Assembly (NCBI GenBank): GCA_000729835.1
Contig: JFHB01000182.1
Coordinates: forward strand, 1-63,108
Direction of reading: 5' to 3'
Length of the DNA: 63,108 nt
From: Atkinsonella hypoxylon
Lineage: Eukaryota > Ascomycota > Sordariomycetes > Hypocreales > Clavicipitaceae
Shown: in pieces, positions 31,746 to 42,604 of the stretch
How positions within the stretch are numbered: the first letter of the stretch is position 1
Layout of the letters: every line of letters starts with the position of its first letter
Made by a program: the position numbers and the translations under genes
The notes under the pieces: generated by a model
Seen by the model: the letters and a program-made list of their open reading frames with translations, nothing else
Told to the model about the DNA's origin: nothing
The model's database searches: none

Positions 31746-33301
31746 TGTTGGAATCGTCATGACTCCATCGTGCGATTCCAGCACCTGCGTAGGTAGATAC
31801 AACTGCTGATTAGTTGCATCTGCACATTAGTCTCTACTTATATCAAGGTCGCTAATACCCCTTAATTCCCCCTTAATACAACACTATGCTTAAGGCATAT
31901 AAGGTATCTAATAGGGTATATAATATAGCCTCTTTTGCTAGTTAGATATAACTCCTAGATAACTAAATTTAAACCTCTTTAATATAAATACTAGTGCACT
32001 AGTGAACTAGTTATAGGGCTAACTTAAAGGAGTATAAATAAGACCCTTAGTCTATTAACACTAATTAGTAGTTGCTTAACTAAGAGTCTTTAGTATAACT
32101 AAAGAGATTAGTATAACTAACTATAGATTAGCTAGGTTTAGTAAGAAGAGATGTAATACTATTAGCTAGAACCCTTAGCAGCTAATGTAAGCAGTAAAGC
32201 GTACTAAAGGAAGAGATATCTTTATAATTACTTAGTTACTAAGTTATATTAACTTATAATAACGTTTTAGTTTAACTAATTATTAATATTAAACTTCTAA
32301 AGAATTAAATTACTAGCTAGAACCCTTAGTAGCTATTGCTATAGAATTTAACTCCTTTAACTATCTTAAAACTTAGCTAGAAGCTAGCTAAATCCCTCTA
32401 TCTTTATACTAATTCTATTATACCTACTTTCTCTTTCTATACTACTTAATCTTATCTAATATAATAAGTTTATAATAACTCTAGGTAGATTTATAGGAAT
32501 TTAAGCAATAACTATAACTTAATAAGCTTTTAGAATAACTTTAAAAGTATTAAAAACTTCTATTTATAGATTAGAACTTAATATATAAAATTAACCTAGA
32601 AACTGCTACTACTACTAATTTAAACAATAGAATTACCTTTATAATTAACCTTTATAAAGATTAAAGATTTAGAGATTAAGAATAATAGAAAAACTTTAAA
32701 TTTAACTTCTATAACTAGAATAAAGACCTATTTTAAAAGGCTTCTACTTTAATTATTAAAGCGTTATATAACTTACTATATAAATATAGAGTTTATATAG
32801 GCAGAAGCAGCAGCTAAATTGCTAATTCCCTTAAAAGAGTGCTATAAGAAAAGAAATAATCTATATAGCTAGAAGAAGAGATTAATAAATAAGTAGTATT
32901 AAGCAAATTCCACTTAAATCTATACCTAAATATAGAACCTATATCTACAGTAAAGAAACCTTAATCTTCTTTATAGAACCCTACTTTTACACCTTTAGCA
33001 CTCTCTCTATTACTTTTGTTAAGTATACTTAGCAATCTAATAGGTACATTAGTAGGAATGCTACCTCTTCCTTCTCTATAGAATATAAGATTTCTTCTGC
33101 TTTTAGCAGTATAACTATTACTTCCTTCTATAATAGATTCTTCCTAAACTAATATAAGGAAAGTCCTTAACCTTATAAAGATCTATAAGGAAAGCAATAA
33201 ATACAGCAGCAATATATTTAATTTTATTATACTAAAAGTAGTTATACTTAAAGACCTATACTAATAGCTTAATTTCTTAGAACTAGCAATTATAAGGGTA
33301 T
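31746..33301 (+). mobile_element. LTR-D Copia element, 5' LTR and gag region (part 1)
   Basis: The LTR is 31746-32060 (315 bp, TGTTGGAATCG to TTAACA), identical in length to that at 62507-62821. The internal sequence runs on the plus strand and resumes at 41575-41767 after the Gypsy-B insertion. The stretch after the Gypsy reads FYLTIIAIN then VRQHFKT, which resembles the gag of ascomycete Copia elements. It is riddled with stops and incomplete: it ends where Copia-2 begins. Confidence 0.8.
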
Positions 33302-33624
33302 TGTTATAGACTCGAGCCTTAGGCTTAGGTCTTTCAGTAGAGGGAGGACAGCAGAAGAGAGACAAAGATCTATATAGGTAAAGGGATAGAAGCGAGCCGC
33401 ATTTGTTTAGAGGTTAGCTAGACTTTACTAGGCCCTAGAGAGAGAACTTTAGCTATAAAGTATATACTAAAAGGGGCTCCTAAGGGGATAGACCTACCTC
33501 TAAATATATAGTATAAAGGTATAGAGAGGCTTCTAGTTTCTTCTCTCTTCCTTCTTTTCTCTCTATAATTATAGTTCTTATTATAAACGCTAGTTAGCAG
33601 TAGCTACTAGGTTAGTCTATTATA
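33302..33624 (+). mobile_element. 5' LTR of Gypsy-B
   Basis: 323 bp from TGTTATAGACTCGAG to GTCTATTATA. The right terminus is RIP-altered relative to the CCATTACA of the 3' LTR. Confidence 0.93.
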
Positions 33625-35000
33625 TACTATAATTATTCTATAGATAGAACACTAGTAAGAATAATATTGTTTAGTTATAGTAATAAGGGCCTAGTTAGTT
33701 AGCTTAAGCACTCTTTTAACCTCTATAGAGAGATAGAGAAAAATACAGAAGAAATTAGCTAAAAAGCAGCAGAAATTGTAGCACTTTATAAATTAGTTAA
33801 GAGCTAATCTCTATAAATAAAGGAACTATAACGCTTTATAATAGACTATATATAGAAAGAAGAGCAGCTTTAAGCTATAGTAGGCTAGCAGCTAAAGGAA
33901 CCTAAATAGAAGCTCTTACCTATAGTAAACCCTTATAATAGAAATAAATAGAGCTTTTAGGCTTAGTAAATAGCAATTACCTAAAAGCTCTAAGCTAATA
34001 GTGCCTTTATAGGCACAATATAGAACTAGTAGTACTATTTATACTAAAGCTTATTACCTAAGGTCCAATAAAGAGTAGCTGCCTATTATAAGGTAGGTAA
34101 AGTAAGGGGATATAATATATAGAGGTTCCTTAATTACTTAGAATTAGTCTTTATAAATCCTTATTAATAAGACTAAGCTCTAATTAAGCTTAATTAGCTT
34201 TAATAAAGTAACAATAAGTAGTTTATAGAATTCTACGTTTATTTTAAGGAGAAAATCACGCTAGTAGAAGAGGCTAACTAGAATAATAGCGTAAAGTTAG
34301 CTAAGTTGTAGATAGCGCTTAATAAGGAAATAAGGGATTGCAGTATAGAGAGAGATATTCTCTATTATAACTACCTTTAGGCAGTAGAGCGCTACTGCAG
34401 TATTGCGTTAGACCTTAAGTTGTATTGCATTAAGGAACAACACTAGCTAAGATGTAGCCCTATGTAACGGACTAGGTCTTTGACCTAGTCTTGTAATATA
34501 GATGCCAATTGTACAAGAGTCACACGACTTGTACAATACGTATCCTTTTGTCGCAATTGGTAGTAGGCCATACTAGGATTAGGCTAACCCCTATATAGAG
34601 TGCGCAGGCATCCGCTATAGCCTAATTGGGCCACTCCATAACACCCTAGCGCTAAAGGGCCCTAGAATAGCAACACTAAGATAACTAAGGTTAACGCTAC
34701 AGAAACCTAATAGAGACAGAAAGAGAGCGCAAAGAAATCTAGAGTAAAACAACTAGATAAGGATGCTCTATAAGTAAAGTAGGTATTTAAGGCTAAACTT
34801 AAAAAACGCTGCTAAAAGAGGCAATACCTTTAGTGTAAGTTGTTCTAACACTATATTTAAGGATGTAGATAGCAACTAGTAGAACGTAAGCTAGAGTTAA
34901 CTAGCGTATAGGTAGCAGCAACAGACAATATACAGAAGAAGGACTCTAATAAGTTAGAAAAAGGCTTGCCCTTAGCCTTAAGCTTAGTATAGAGGTAAAG
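33625..35000 (+). pseudogene. Gypsy-B leader and gag, broken
   Basis: The plus strand carries EFYVYFKEK at 34228-34254, followed by AL-EEANWNN-like and IALNKEIRDC-like text. This is typical of Ty3/Gypsy gag, with TAG in place of Trp and TAA/TAG in place of Gln. The frame is also interrupted by the 181-bp insert at 34463-34643. Confidence 0.8.
34463..34643 (+). mobile_element. 181-bp LTR-like element F nested in Gypsy-B gag, TSD CCCTA
   Basis: It has TG...CA ends (TGTAACGG to CCATAACA) and perfect CCCTA duplicates (34458-34462, 34644-34648). It contains two hairpins: 34470-34478 with 34482-34490 (9-bp stem, TTT loop), and a 10-bp stem ATTGTACAAG/CTTGTACAAT just after. It is non-coding, so it is a solo LTR of an unseen element or a TRIM-like unit. 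The copy at 151-323 is older. Confidence 0.88.
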
Positions 35001-38000
35001 GCAACGTAAATAACGCAATAACTCTTACTTAGTAAGTAGCTAGAAAAAGAATATAGAGAGATAACTAAGAAAATAGATATATTACTATTCCTTATCTCTA
35101 TACTCTTTAACTAACTATTGTTCTACAATATATAAATAGATAGTAAATGTAACTACTTTACTGCAATAAGTAAGAGTTTAGTGTAATGCCTTAGCCTAAA
35201 GTAGGTTCTATTGCTGTATAAGAGAATAGTGTAAACAGCAGTAGAGGTTAAATAGTAGTTCTATAATAGCTACTAAAGGAGCGCCTTAATTGCTTCTTTA
35301 GTTTGCTTATAGGCAGATATTAACAGCTAGGTCTTCCTAGTAGTAGCCTATATAATTCTAGGCTTAACTTAAGATTATATCTTTAGAAGCCTATAGTTAG
35401 CCTATAATAGAATTGTCCTTAACGCTACTAGCTAAAGCCTATTAGTAGGTAAGGCTAAGGGCCTTATAATCTAAGCAGTAAGAGCTTAAGACGTTAAGGA
35501 CCTAATAAAACTAATGTTAGCAGCAGTTTACAGCGCCTTAATAAAATAGAGTAAGAGCTAAGAGGTTACTATATATTTTATTGCTATAAGCCTTTAGGAA
35601 ATTACCTCTATATTATTATTATAAATATCCCTAAAAGGCTTTAATCTACTAATGCTGCTACCTAAATTAAAGAACTTTTATAATCTTTTTAAAGAAGAGA
35701 AGGCCTAGGGCCTTCTGCTATATAGAGAGAGGCTAGATTACTATATTAGGCTAAAACAGCAGCTAAATAGCTCCTTACTGTTACTACTGTAGGCTTTACT
35801 ATATAATATACTGTAGAACTATTTATTAGAAATTAGGAGGTAGGTAATAGACCTAATAGATAAAGGATAAATTTAAGCTAGCTTTTCTTTAGCAGTAGTA
35901 CCTATCCTTTTAGCTAAGAAGCTAAGTAAAGAGTAGTAATTCTATATTAATTATTAAGCTCTTAATAAGATTATAGAATAGAACTATTACTTACTTCCCT
36001 TAATAAAGAAGATACTTAAGTTATTATTAAAGGTACACTAGTTTACTAAACTAAATATATAGTTAGCCTTTTATAGAATCTAGATAGTAGATAGTAAGAA
36101 GCACCTTATAGCGTTTTATATCTAGTTTAGCCTCTTTAAATAGCTAGTTTACCCCTTTAGGTTAGTAAAGGCTCTAGCTATATTTTAATAATATATTAAT
36201 AGCGCACTAGGAAAGGCCCTTAGAGATTATATAACTGCTTATCTAGATAATATTCTTATTTACACTAAAGGTTTTAGAAAAAACTATATATATAAAGTAT
36301 AAAAGATCCTAGAAAAGTTATAGTTAGTAGAGCTACACTTAGATCTTAAGAAATACTGCTTTACTATAACTAAAGTTAAATACCTTAGCTTTATAGTTAT
36401 AGTAAAAAGGGAGATATACCTAAATCTAGAGAAAATTATAGCTATTTAGAAGTAGTAAGCTTTTACTAGATTATAAGGGGTATAAAGCTTCCTTAGATTT
36501 ATAAACTTCTACTGTAACTTTATATTAGATTTCTTAGATATTATAGAGCCTCTAGTTAACTTAATAAAGAAGGGAGTTCTATTCTAGTAAATAGAGAAAT
36601 ATAAGAGGTTATTTATAAGGCTTAAGGAGGCCTTTACCTTATACTTAGTCTTAGCCTAGTAGAACCCTAAGAAGAATATAGTAGTAAAGGCTAATTGCTT
36701 AAAAGAGGCCTTTAGTAGCTATTTATCCTAATATAATAAAGCTAGTGTACTGCAGCCTATAGTATACTATTTAGCTAAGTTATCTTTAGCTTAATGTAAC
36801 TATACTATTTACAATAAGGAACTCTTAGCAATAATATCTTACCTTAAAGCCTAAGTAGTAGAGTTATAGAGAGTAGTATATCCCTTTATAATTCTTATAG
36901 ACTATAAGAATCTAGAATACTTTATGTTTCTATAAAAGATCTTTAAGCATTAAGCTAAGTAGGTAGAGCTTCTCTCTCTCTTTAACTACTACCTACAATA
37001 CTGCTTAGAGCTATAAGTAGAGTAACTAAATATATTATTATAATAAGAGTAGGATTAAGATAGAGTAACGCTATAGATAGGCTAGGTCCTCTAGCCTCTC
37101 TCTATTAGCTGCTTTAGCACTCTCTATAGAGATAAAGAGAAGAAGAAGGAGGTTATAGAGAATATTAGAATAGAAACAGCTAGTAAAGTAACGCTAGGAA
37201 GTTAACTAGCTGCAGCTTTATAGGTGCTAGCTAGAATAACGCTATTTCTAGATAAATACTTATAGAGCCTATAGAACTAAGAAGTGTAGAAAGACTTAGT
37301 ATACCTAATAAGGTTAAATACAGTCTAGAAGGGGGAGAGAAGGTTCCTATTAGAGGCAAAAATATAAGAATAAATTGTAAACTACACCCTTAATGTATAA
37401 AGAGCGCTAGTTTACTAGAGCTACCTCTAGGTTCTTAAGTATAAGCTGTTAACTACTATACTAATATATAGAATATATAAGTCGCTAATATTAGGCTACC
37501 TAGAATAAAATACTACGTTTTAAGCATTAATATATAACTATTACTAGAATAGGCTGTTCTAAGATATTACTTAGTATATTTAAAACTGCTACTATTACAG
37601 CAGCTAAAAGAGTAAAAGGTTGCAGTAAGGCTTCTTACAACCTATTCTAGCGCTAAATAGGTATTAGTTATAGATCTCTATAGATTTTATAATAGATTTA
37701 CTAGCGCTAAACTAGGCTATACTCTCTTACCTAATAGTTATTATTAATTAACTTTTAAAGTATATATAGTTAAAGGTAATAACCTCTATAGAGGTAGAGG
37801 AATACACTTAGTAGTTTAAGTATTATTAGTAGTAGTTTTATAGGTTCTTAAGATAAATTATCTCTAACTATAGTTTAAATTAGTTAAGTACCTTTTAGAC
37901 TACTCTCTATTGCCTTATTAGAATTAAACAATTATTATCTACATTCTATTACCTATAGATAAATAGTAGAATAAAGAGAGTTAATTAGGAAGTATAAGTA

Positions 38001-38890
38001 ATTCTATAGGTTACAGTTGCCTTTTTATAGTTTAACTAGCCTAAATATCTCTCTATATATTAGCTAGCTATTAACAATAAGAATTCCTTAGTAACTAGTA
38101 TAAGTTTAAACTAGGCAATATATAGGTATAATATAGACTTTATCTAAAAGCTTATAGATAAAGAGAAGTTCTAAGTTTTATAAAAGAGGTAAGCTTTAGT
38201 GTTCCTTAAACAGCTATAGAAAGGTATAAATATTGCCTAAGCTGCAATTAACTTTACCTAGTAGAGGTAGTAAGAGTAGTTAAATAGAAGCTATAAGCTA
38301 GTAGAACAGTATAAAGTAGAGAAATTAGTTTAGCTAATACTCTATTATATTAAAATAAACTACTTAAGTTAAAAGCTTAATTAGGTTATAGTAAAGTATA
38401 TAGTTATAAATATACTAATACCTTTAACTATAAAGTTAGATATTTTACTAGAAATTTACTTAGTCTTCTATATTAATTTTATTAATTAAGTAGTAATAAA
38501 CTCTTTACCTTTCTAGCAATTAGCTAACTTAAGGCCTAGTCTTAAGCTAACTACAATAGATACTAACCTATTCCTTAAGGAGTATAAAGTAAAGAAAATT
38601 CTAGCTACTAAAAACGCTTTAGGCTAAGGGAGATACTATTAGGTGCTTATTAAGTAAGCAGAATTTATTTAACCTATATAGGAACTACTAAAGAACTTCT
38701 TTAATATAGAGGCACTAGATTAATTTAAGTTATAGTAAAGGGATACTTAATTTAATAATAGGCTTAGTAGAAATATAGTAAAATTTTATATAAACTCTAA
38801 TAATAACCTAGTAATTCTTAACTAAAAATAAAGGAAAATAAACTCTCTTTTATAGAGGCCTATATAATTATTATTAAAAAAAAAAAAAAA
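35001..38890 (+). pseudogene. Gypsy-B pol, broken by RIP
   Basis: Plus-strand order: reverse transcriptase about 35830-36420 with DLIDKG, YINY-ALNKI and the active site YLDN at 36240-36251 (YLDD expected), then LDLKKYCF; RNase H about 36660-37000 with NPKKNIVVKA and YTIYNKELLAII; integrase about 37420-38100 with ISIDFIIDLLA. The text then runs through a region where a chromodomain would be expected but that I cannot confirm. Stops are TAG/TAA at Gln and Trp sites. A 16-base A tract at about 38876-38891 ends the conserved part. Confidence 0.9.
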
Positions 38891-38891
38891 C

Positions 38892-41251
38892 AAAAGAAAT
38901 TTCTTAGTAAGTAGTAAAGGTACAGCAGTACTTACAGCGTAAAGGTGTAACTACCTAAAAGGCACCTTATTGCTCTCTAGGTAGTTATAGAACAAAAGCT
39001 AAAGGAGCTATATAGTGCCCCTAGAGTAGCGTAGAAGCTAGAGCTAGAATAGTAGTGCTAGTAGAGAGTGTAGAGGCTAGAGTAGGTAAGAATATAACTA
39101 GTGCTTTAGATTAAAGCTTTACTCTAGTAGGTATAGGTAAGAATATAATATCTTAAATAGCTTAGCGCTTTAGGTATAAAGGTATAGTTCTTAAGGAGAG
39201 AAAGATAAAGAGAGAGAAGGTAAAGAGAGTAATAAGCTAGGTTAAAGTTATATACTTTAGGAATATAGATAGTAATTAGCACTATAAGTAGTTTAAGCTT
39301 TTAAGCTCTACCTAAAGGTAGATATATTTCTAGTGTATTACCTTAAGGTTATTCTATAAGGGTAAAGGGATAATATATAGCAGTAAAGAAGCCTTATATA
39401 GTAGCAGAAGAGCAGTAGTAGTAAAGGTTAGTAGTATACAATAAGGTATAAGTATAGGTAGCAGCAATAAGAAAAGTATAGTAATAGCAGTAGTAGTAGT
39501 AGGTATAAGGGGGAATAAGAAGTTATTATTAATGTCTATAGAGATATATTTATACTTATTAGGGTTAAACTTATTGTTCTTTAGAATAATAGAGGCTATA
39601 GTGCTCTTATAGTTAGTAAAGAGAGAGAGAGTAAGTGTAAAAGAATAACTAGTTTAAGTTATATAGTAAGAAGAAGAAAAAAGTGCAACCTTCTCCTTTA
39701 TATAATTAGTAGTAAGTATATTCTTAAAAATAGAGTTATAGTAGTTATATACATTTAAAAATTTATATATAAGGATTATACAGTAGAAAAGCTAGCTAGT
39801 ATAAGAGAGAATTAAAGTAGACTTAACTATAAAACCTTAGTTAGTAAGTTTCTATATCTAGGTAAAGTAACGCTATAGGTAAGAATACCTAGTAAAGAGG
39901 CTAGAATTCTAAATGCAACCTTAATACCTCTATATATATAGTTAGTATTCTCTCTTTTAGCTAGAACAACAGTTATATAAGCTCTTCTTATAAAGGTTAT
40001 TGCAGTATAGTATATAGATATTCTTAAGAATATTGCTATTAAACAACTCTAAATTATCTAAGTCCCTTTATATAAGGAAACTATAGATATAGCAGCAGTA
40101 AAAGACTAATAGCACTATAGAAGCAAAAGCAGTAAAGGCACTAGCGCTAGCAATATAACTACTAAAGTTCTAAATATACTTCTAGTTAGTAAGAGAATAA
40201 GCTATATATAAGTAAAGGGGTAGTGTACTTTAGGCTAATAAGACAATATTCTACGATTTTAATTAGTAAGCTATTAGTAGTTAGATAAATTCTATTTAGA
40301 TATATTAAAAAGAGGTCCTCTTATATTAAAAGAAGCAGCAGTAGCTATATAGTAAAGTAAGGGATTTTAGGAAACTATAATAGAATTATTTAGTTATAAT
40401 ATAAAGGTAAAATAAGATATAAAGGAGAAAGGAAAAGATAAAGAAGAGAAAAAAGAAATTATTTATTTTTATATTAGAAACAGCTAAAAGCTAGCTACTA
40501 GTTTATTGTGCGCTAAAGGGATAATAATAATAATAACTATTTATACTCTACTAGCTGTTAGTTTATTATACACTAAGAGAATAACGCTAATAACAACTGT
40601 TTATACTCTACACCCTTAACAACACCCTTTATATATAAATAGATTATATATATCTAACAACTGTTTGCAATAGCAATAAGGATAAAAGAGAGAGAGTGCC
40701 TTCTAGTTAATAAGAGAGATTATTATATAATAATTGCTCTAAATATAAGAAGACCTAAGAATATAGGCAGTTTATGCGCTAGTAACACTAGTATTATAGC
40801 TAGCGCCTATATAATAGGCAGATAATTAATAGCTATATATAGAGGATTATAAGGCAGAGAGAGGTAGAGGGTTAATAGACCCTAGGAGGGTATAATTAAG
40901 TAGAGAGAGAGCGTAATTAACCTATTATAGCGCAACTAATAGGTTAGTTAGTAGAGTAGTTAATAGCTGTTGCTAAGGTGCTATAGGCAATTAAAGGGAA
41001 AGGAGGTAGAGCAGACGTCTGTTTATATATTAGCTCTATAATACTGTACTAACAATAAACAGTGCATTAGTGTAGCAATAGAACAGCTAGAGTAAAGCGC
41101 CTAGAGGCAGACGTTATATCTCTATTTTTTTTATAAGTAGATAATAGAGGAAATATAAAGAGAGAGTAAATAGAGAGTTAGCTACTATTTACAGTACCTA
41201 CTATAGATAACAAAAGGGATTATTATAGGGCCTAGAAGGAGAAGGAGAGTA
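38892..41251 (+). pseudogene. Extra 3' region of Gypsy-B with an unknown reading frame
   Basis: About 2.3 kb lie between pol and the 3' LTR. From about 39830 to 40500 the plus strand reads, with TAG/TAA taken as mutated Gln/Trp, a Gln/Tyr/Leu-rich text (EYLVKRLEF, YKLFL, then from 40165 KF-IYF-LVRE-AIY and ANKTIFYDFN). The same frame is followed in Gypsy-C near 4090-4300. I do not recognise the product. The opposite strand is also fairly open, as the Gypsy-A copy shows, so direction is favoured and not proven. It may be an extra structural or accessory protein, or a captured fragment. Confidence 0.5.
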
Positions 41252-41574
41252 TATTATAGACTTAAGCCTTAAGCTTAGGTCTTTTAGTAGAGAGAGAACA
41301 GCAGAAGAGAGATAAAGATCTATATAGGTAAAGGAATAGAAGCAAGCTACATTTATCTAGAGGTTAGCTAGACTTTACTAGGCCCTAGAGAGAGAACCTT
41401 AGCTATAAAGTATATGCTAAAAGGGGCTCCTAAGGGGATAGACCTACCCCTAGATATATAGTATAAGGGCATAGGGAGGCTTCTAGTTCCTTCTCTCTTC
41501 CTTCTTTCCTCCCTATAATTATAGTTCTCATTATAGACGCTAGTTAGCAGCAGCCACTAGGTTAGTCCATTACA
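41252..41574 (+). mobile_element. 3' LTR of Gypsy-B
   Basis: 323 bp with left end TATTATAGAC after a long purine tract, and right end TCCATTACA. It is as long as the 5' LTR, and differences are transitions. Confidence 0.93.
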
Positions 41575-41767
41575 GGTATTTCTAGTAATGCTAATAGGTA
41601 AAGTACGTAAATTCTACCTTACAATAATTGCAATAAATATAAGAATAAATTATACCTTTAATTAAATAGTTAAAATCGTTAGGCAACACTTTAAGACCTT
41701 AACTAATAAGCAGTTCTATTGCTAAAGATAGAACAGTATTATATTGCGTAATATAATTACTAAGAAC
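41575..41767 (+). mobile_element. LTR-D Copia element, gag (part 2)
   Basis: It continues 31746-33301 across Gypsy-B (the first five bases are the GGTAT duplicate). It holds the gag-like FYLTIIAIN/VRQHFKT text on the plus strand. It ends abruptly at the left LTR of Copia-2. Confidence 0.75.
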
Positions 41768-42462
41768 TATTGAAAATAATAGGGATTACAGGACTAGATA
41801 TCTAAGAGGGTAGTGGTCTCTTAGATTTAGCACCTGTAATTGCTCCTAGCAATTATCACGTAGTGGAAGCAGCAGCGGCCTAAATCAAGCTGTAGTGTAT
41901 AGTACTAGATCACGTAGAGGCAATAGATAACTGTAATAGTGGTATCTTTATATTGAGAGCGCTATAACGAACTTAGTGAGAGTAGGATCTCGAATCTTTC
42001 CAGTCCCTTATAGACCTACCGACTATATTAGCGGGCTGTAGTCGCTAGAAGGGGCTTATAGGCTACTTTATAATTTCCGCAAAAAGATTTACTATATAAA
42101 AACAAAAAAATCAACTTACGGCTATACAAACGAGACGCTTACGTGCACAATTTAACAAATTCCACTAATAACAAGCAACCCTTATAAGCAACCCTATCTA
42201 ACAATTATACTATTAGATAGCCCTAATTCTTAGCTTTTAAATGGTATACTTCTTGAATTTCTACTATTGCTAGTTGTAGAGAAAATCGCAGTTAAAGTTA
42301 ACTATAGGTTAGGAAACTTTGCCTTAGTTAAATCTAGATGTTTGCATCTAGTAACAACGATATCTTTACTAAAAATTAACGTAACAAGACCTAATAAGGG
42401 TCACGTGATAGAGCAACTAGTAGGCATAAAAATAGGCTATATAGGGTAGCTTATTTTTAACA
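41768..42462 (-). mobile_element. 3' LTR of Copia-2
   Basis: 695 bp, same termini as Copia-1 LTRs. It carries the shortened hairpin loop (TAGATGTTTGCATCTA) also seen in its partner LTR, so the two belong together. Confidence 0.93.
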
Positions 42463-42604
42463 CTCCCTCTAGAAATATAAGAAGTAACTAGTTCTATAAG
42501 CAACTTAGCTCCTTTAAAGGATATCTAAGTTAGAATCAACTAACGAAATACAGTACTAATAACAGAACTAAATAATATAACTAATTCCAGCAATTCCAGG
42601 GTAG

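Larger units (their letters stand above)
33302..41574 (+). mobile_element. Gypsy-B: full-length Ty3/Gypsy retrotransposon, TSD GGTAT
   Basis: Two 323-bp LTRs (33302-33624, 41252-41574) and perfect GGTAT duplicates (33297-33301, 41575-41579) bound an 8.3-kb plus-strand element. Order: gag, protease, reverse transcriptase, RNase H, integrase, then a 2.3-kb extra region. A purine tract (AGAAGGAGAAGGAGAG) precedes the 3' LTR. It interrupts the LTR-D Copia and itself holds a 181-bp LTR-like insert (34463-34643). RIP stops destroy every frame. Confidence 0.95.

Noticed and set aside
38876..38891. A-tract as evidence of a LINE or retrocopy
   Set aside because: The tract is at the same position in Gypsy-A (as T on plus, about 16983-16999), so it is an internal part of the Gypsy family.
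42267..42449. 60-codon plus frame inside the Copia-2 LTRs (also 49422-49604)
   Set aside because: It lies inside an LTR, is antisense to the element, and is broken in the Copia-1 LTRs.
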